This document shows positions 61,344 to 64,000 of a stretch of DNA of 64,000 nt, one piece after another. Made by a program: the position numbers and the translations under genes. The notes under the pieces were generated by a model. That model searched no databases. It had not been told where the DNA came from and saw nothing but the letters and a program-made list of their open reading frames with translations. Each line of letters begins with the position of its first letter. Position 1 is the first letter of the stretch. The stretch is from Klebsiella variicola. GTDB lineage: Bacteria; Pseudomonadota; Gammaproteobacteria; Enterobacterales; Enterobacteriaceae. The stretch covers positions 4,092,001-4,156,000 of the forward strand of contig NZ_CP010523.2 of the NCBI RefSeq assembly GCF_000828055.2. The letters run 5' to 3'.

Positions 61344-62264
61344 TCAGTAACGCGGCGGTACCCCTTCCGGGCGAGTCTTAAAACGCCGGTGCAGCCACAT
61401 ATATTGCTCGGGCGCCATCAGGATGCACTGTTCGATAATCTGATTCATCCAGGCCGCCGTGACCTCGGCGCTCGCCAGCGGCGGCGTGCGCTCTGGCGTC
61501 AGAGAGATCAATTCATACCCCATGCCGTTGGGCTTGCGCCGCGGAACAAACGGCACAATCGTCGCCCCGGACATTTTCGCCAGCATCCAGGTGCCGGTGG
61601 TGGTCGCCGCCTGCTCGACGGCAAACAGCGGGGCAAAAACGCTGCTGGCCGGGCCGTAATCGTGATCTGGCGCGTACCAGAGGATCTCCCCCTCTTTCAG
61701 CGCCCTGACCATCCCTTTCAGATTTTTTCGATCCAGCATGGTCTTGTTCGAACGCAAGCGTCCCCAGGTCTGCAGCCAGTCAATCAGCGGGTTATCATTG
61801 GGCCGGTAGACGCCAATGCCCGGGGTAAACATGCCATACATTCGCGCCCCCATTTCGAGGGTCAGAAAATGAATACCGATCAGTAAGATGCCCTGCTTTT
61901 GTTCCAGAAGCTCCACCACCTCGTTAACGCCGCTGGTCTCGGTCCAGCGCGCCACCCGGTGCGTCGGCCAGAACCAGGCCATGCCGGTCTCCATCAGCCC
62001 CATGCCCAGCGATTCAAAGTTTTTCACCAGCAGCGCCTCGCGGTCGGCGGCGCTCATCTCGGGAAAGCAGAGTTCGAGATTACGTCTGGCAATCCGCGCG
62101 CGGCTTTTCATCACCCGCATTGCCAGCCGCCCAAGCGCCGTTCCCAGACGGTAGATCACCGGATACGGTAATTGCACCAGCAGCCACAAAAAGCCAATTC
62201 CCAGCCACAACAGCCAGTAACGCGGGTGCAAAAGCGCGCGGGAAAATTTGGGTAAATTTGACAT
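61344..62264 (-). CDS. lpxL: Lipid A late acyltransferase, LpxL family
   Basis: A 306-residue inner-membrane acyltransferase that adds a secondary acyl chain to Kdo2-lipid IVA. CAGGA precedes ATG 62264. Residues 1-45 hold the membrane anchor ([20 protein letters not shown]). The HX4E catalytic motif is HFLTLE near residue 133. Other LpxL blocks are intact: [40 protein letters not shown] and the end [18 protein letters not shown]. It is closer to E. coli LpxL than to LpxP. Klebsiella has two LpxL paralogues, and this locus beside cadC is probably the second copy; the symbol denotes the family. Confidence 0.88.
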   Translation of the reverse strand: MSNLPKFSRALLHPRYWLLWLGIGFLWLLVQLPYPVIYRLGTALGRLAMRVMKSRARIARRNLELCFPEMSAADREALLVKNFESLGMGLMETGMAWFWPTHRVARWTETSGVNEVVELLEQKQGILLIGIHFLTLEMGARMYGMFTPGIGVYRPNDNPLIDWLQTWGRLRSNKTMLDRKNLKGMVRALKEGEILWYAPDHDYGPASSVFAPLFAVEQAATTTGTWMLAKMSGATIVPFVPRRKPNGMGYELISLTPERTPPLASAEVTAAWMNQIIEQCILMAPEQYMWLHRRFKTRPEGVPPRY

Positions 62265-62768
62265 AGTAATCCTGTTAATTCACTCAATAATAGCTGAGCA
62301 AAAACCGCGAAATAAAGTAGCGGATCCTGCATGTTATATTTTTCCAATTCGTGCGGTAATACTCAGACACAAAGGGCGTTATTATACGTCGCTCCTTGAG
62401 TAATTTCAGCCCTTGCGATGACGGCTACTCTATTATTAGGCAGATCGCGTAAAATTTCCTGTTTAATGCATAAATAAATAAACCTAACCTCTACGGCGCG
62501 GCCGATTGTCGATAAAATCGCCAGTACATTTGCCTCAGCCTCTCGACCAGTGCCTCGTTTACTCACGCTCTATTATGGCGATAGCAAACGCAAACAGGCC
62601 GTTCAGCCCGGTCTGATATGGCCAGCATGCGGTTATTTGTGACTGGGGCAAAGGTTAAGCATCGACATTGCGGATCCTTTTCCCAGATATGCTACGTTTA
62701 CAGCGCTCATTCGACGCAAGTGCCTTTGCCGACGTCGCCGCTTTCAGAAGCCATAGTGAGAAGGAACT
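62265..62768. other. 504-base AT-rich intergenic region
   Basis: The region lies between the divergent LpxL-family and GNAT genes. A 67-codon reverse frame at 62363-62566 starting with GTG has no ribosome site or recognisable domain. No palindrome of note, RNA gene or repeat was found. Confidence 0.6.
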
Positions 62769-63641
62769 ATGACAATGAATTATCAATTAGTGAAGCAAGT
62801 CAGAGAAAATAGCCCATTAAGAAAAAGCTTCATTGACCTTGCCGTTAAGACTTTTGATCTGTCTTTTGAAGAGTGGTATCAGCAAGGTTACTGGACCGAC
62901 GCCTATATCCCCTACGCCTTTGTCGAACGCAATAAAGTTATCGCTAACGCCTCGGCCAATATCATCGACCTGCGCTGGCAGGGCGAGCCCCGGCGTTATA
63001 TTCAGATTGGCACCGTGATGACCGAACCGGACCACCGTAATAAGGGATTAGCCGGCCAGCTTATCCATCACATCCTGCAGGACTGGCAGCAGGAGGCGGA
63101 CGCCTTCTTTTTATTCGCCAATCCCACCACGGTGGATTTTTACCCCAAATTTGGCTTCACCCGCAGCGAAGAGCATCAATATATTATGCCGGTTTCCCCG
63201 CGAGCCGGTGATTTTCGTAAACTGGATATGGACAGCGCTGACGATGTCGCCCTGCTCCGCCATTACTATGAAAAATCCAACCCGTTCTCACCGCTGCGGG
63301 TGGAGCATAACTTTGGCCTGCTGATGTTTTACTGCTCAGCCTTTATGAAGCATTTTGTTTATTACTCGGCAAAAAATGAGGCAGTGGTCATCGCCATGCA
63401 AAACGGTCCGGTGCTGATCTGCTTTGACCTCTTCTGCGAGGAGGGTAAGAGCCTGTCGACGCTGGTCAACGAACTGGCCGATGACCATGTTTACCAGGCC
63501 ATCCTCGGTTTTACCCCTAATGAAGACCGGCTCGGCGAGTATGAGAAAATAGAGGGAGAAGATATCCTCTTCGTCTATGACCAGAAGGAAAACCTGTTTA
63601 AAGACAGGAAGTTGATGTTTCCTTTACTGGCGCATGCCTGA
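62769..63641 (+). CDS. GNAT-family N-acetyltransferase
   Basis: A 290-residue protein with AGAAGGA before ATG 62769. The acetyl-CoA-binding motif is IQIGTVMTEPDHRNKGLAGQLIHHI, near residues 78-102, where RNKGLAG matches the Q/R-x-x-G-x-G/A pattern. The following FLFANPTTVDFYPKFGFTRS is the usual GNAT helix-strand end. The C-terminal 120 residues form a second domain, possibly a degenerate GNAT fold. The substrate is unknown. Next to it is a fimbrial gene on the other strand. Confidence 0.88.
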   Translation: MTMNYQLVKQVRENSPLRKSFIDLAVKTFDLSFEEWYQQGYWTDAYIPYAFVERNKVIANASANIIDLRWQGEPRRYIQIGTVMTEPDHRNKGLAGQLIHHILQDWQQEADAFFLFANPTTVDFYPKFGFTRSEEHQYIMPVSPRAGDFRKLDMDSADDVALLRHYYEKSNPFSPLRVEHNFGLLMFYCSAFMKHFVYYSAKNEAVVIAMQNGPVLICFDLFCEEGKSLSTLVNELADDHVYQAILGFTPNEDRLGEYEKIEGEDILFVYDQKENLFKDRKLMFPLLAHA

Positions 63642-63663
63642 CGACGCCACGCCGTCAGGCCGA

Positions 63664-64000
63664 TCAGTTATAAGTCGCCACGAAGGTCGCGCTGGCGTTC
63701 GCCTCGCCCGCAGTCACTGCGGGCTGCGTCTGGATATAGCGGGCCTGATAGGATAAACGATAGTTCGTCTGACTGCCTTTATTCCCGGACCAGACCTGGC
63801 TCACCTGGTTTAGCGGCACCAGCGCGCCGCCGGCGCTGAGGATTTGCACGCCAAGTCCGGATGCGCCTTCAGGTTGGTCATCGATTTTAATCACCTCGTT
63901 GGCGGCGACAGCGCTGTCCACCGTCGCGTTAAACTGCATAAACACGCTGCCGACATTTTCACAGTTCGTCAGGTTGATGTTAAAAGGAACCGGGGCGGTG
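63664..64000 (-). CDS. Fimbrial major/minor subunit, 5' part beyond window
   Basis: The last 111 or so codons of a type 1-like pilin lie in the window; the start is off the right edge, and the gene reads in frame at 63999. The sequence TAPVPFNINLTNCENVGSVF contains the conserved second cysteine. The protein ends ASATFVATYN, with the penultimate tyrosine of the chaperone-binding donor-strand motif. It would be assembled by a chaperone-usher system whose genes are not in the window. Which fimbria it belongs to is unknown. Confidence 0.88.
   Translation of the reverse strand, partial: TAPVPFNINLTNCENVGSVFMQFNATVDSAVAANEVIKIDDQPEGASGLGVQILSAGGALVPLNQVSQVWSGNKGSQTNYRLSYQARYIQTQPAVTAGEANASATFVATYN

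Noticed and set aside
62363-62566. 67-codon reverse-strand frame starting with GTG in the gap next to the fimbrial and GNAT genes
   Set aside because: No ribosome-binding site, no recognisable domain and AT-rich non-coding composition; a chance frame is more likely.
60678-62768. Possible tRNA-Phe gene after cadC as in E. coli
   Set aside because: No tRNA-like sequence with the expected arms and CCA end was found in this stretch.

Overview
The window is GC-rich enterobacterial chromosome and best fits the Klebsiella pneumoniae complex or a close relative such as Raoultella. The evidence is a PheP matching the E. coli protein in length and sequence, a chromosomal scrK-scrYABR sucrose regulon, a complete cadC-cadBA-dtpC-lysU acid-response block, a moaR/moaF monoamine locus as described in Klebsiella aerogenes, and many REP/BIME palindromes between genes. 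No rRNA, tRNA, insertion sequence, prophage or CRISPR array was seen. The assignment to genus is inference from gene content.

Layout. 1-6350: a partial LacI-type regulator, an Exc2-like lipoprotein, a three-gene catabolic operon (MFS permease, TIM-barrel isomerase/epimerase, Gfo/Idh/MocA dehydrogenase) behind two identical 20-bp operator-like repeats, and pheP. 6457-9797: a Fur-controlled pair, a YncE-like beta-propeller lipoprotein and a TonB-dependent siderophore receptor. 10195-21952: an amine-catabolism region with an aldehyde dehydrogenase, a PuuB-like FAD oxidase, a cupin, an APC permease, a DUF3156-like protein, an HDAC/acetylpolyamine-deacetylase-like enzyme, an MFS transporter, the LuxR-type regulator MoaR, an SDR and MoaF. 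A higBA toxin-antitoxin module sits inside it. Three promoter regions in this region share the motif CTTCCGGACGATA.

21953-32362: a 650-base palindrome-rich intergenic block, an aldo-keto reductase, an M20 amidohydrolase with an orphan amino-acid binding protein, small envelope proteins (YSC84-like lipoprotein, RcnB-like, an 11-residue-repeat protein), a Fur-regulated FecBCD-type iron ABC transporter, and yibIH. 32497-40550: an IprA/YaiV-like regulator, the sucrose regulon with three ScrR operators, and a membrane protein with a sensor domain but no output domain. 40735-50150: an inositol/ribose-type ABC transporter, a LacI-type regulator, three Gfo/Idh/MocA dehydrogenases and a TIM-barrel enzyme. 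A TGATGGAAATCCATCA palindrome sits before two of these transcription units, which suggests one regulon.

50723-64000: two small envelope proteins, lysU, dtpC, cadA, cadB, cadC, a DUF1471 protein, an LpxL-family lipid A acyltransferase, a GNAT acetyltransferase, and the 3' end of a fimbrial subunit gene.

The most promising leads are the shared operator across the amine region, the two clusters pairing Gfo/Idh dehydrogenases with TIM-barrel enzymes (possibly oxidative keto-sugar pathways), the apparently leaderless higBA promoter, and the multi-stem element at 22121-22325.
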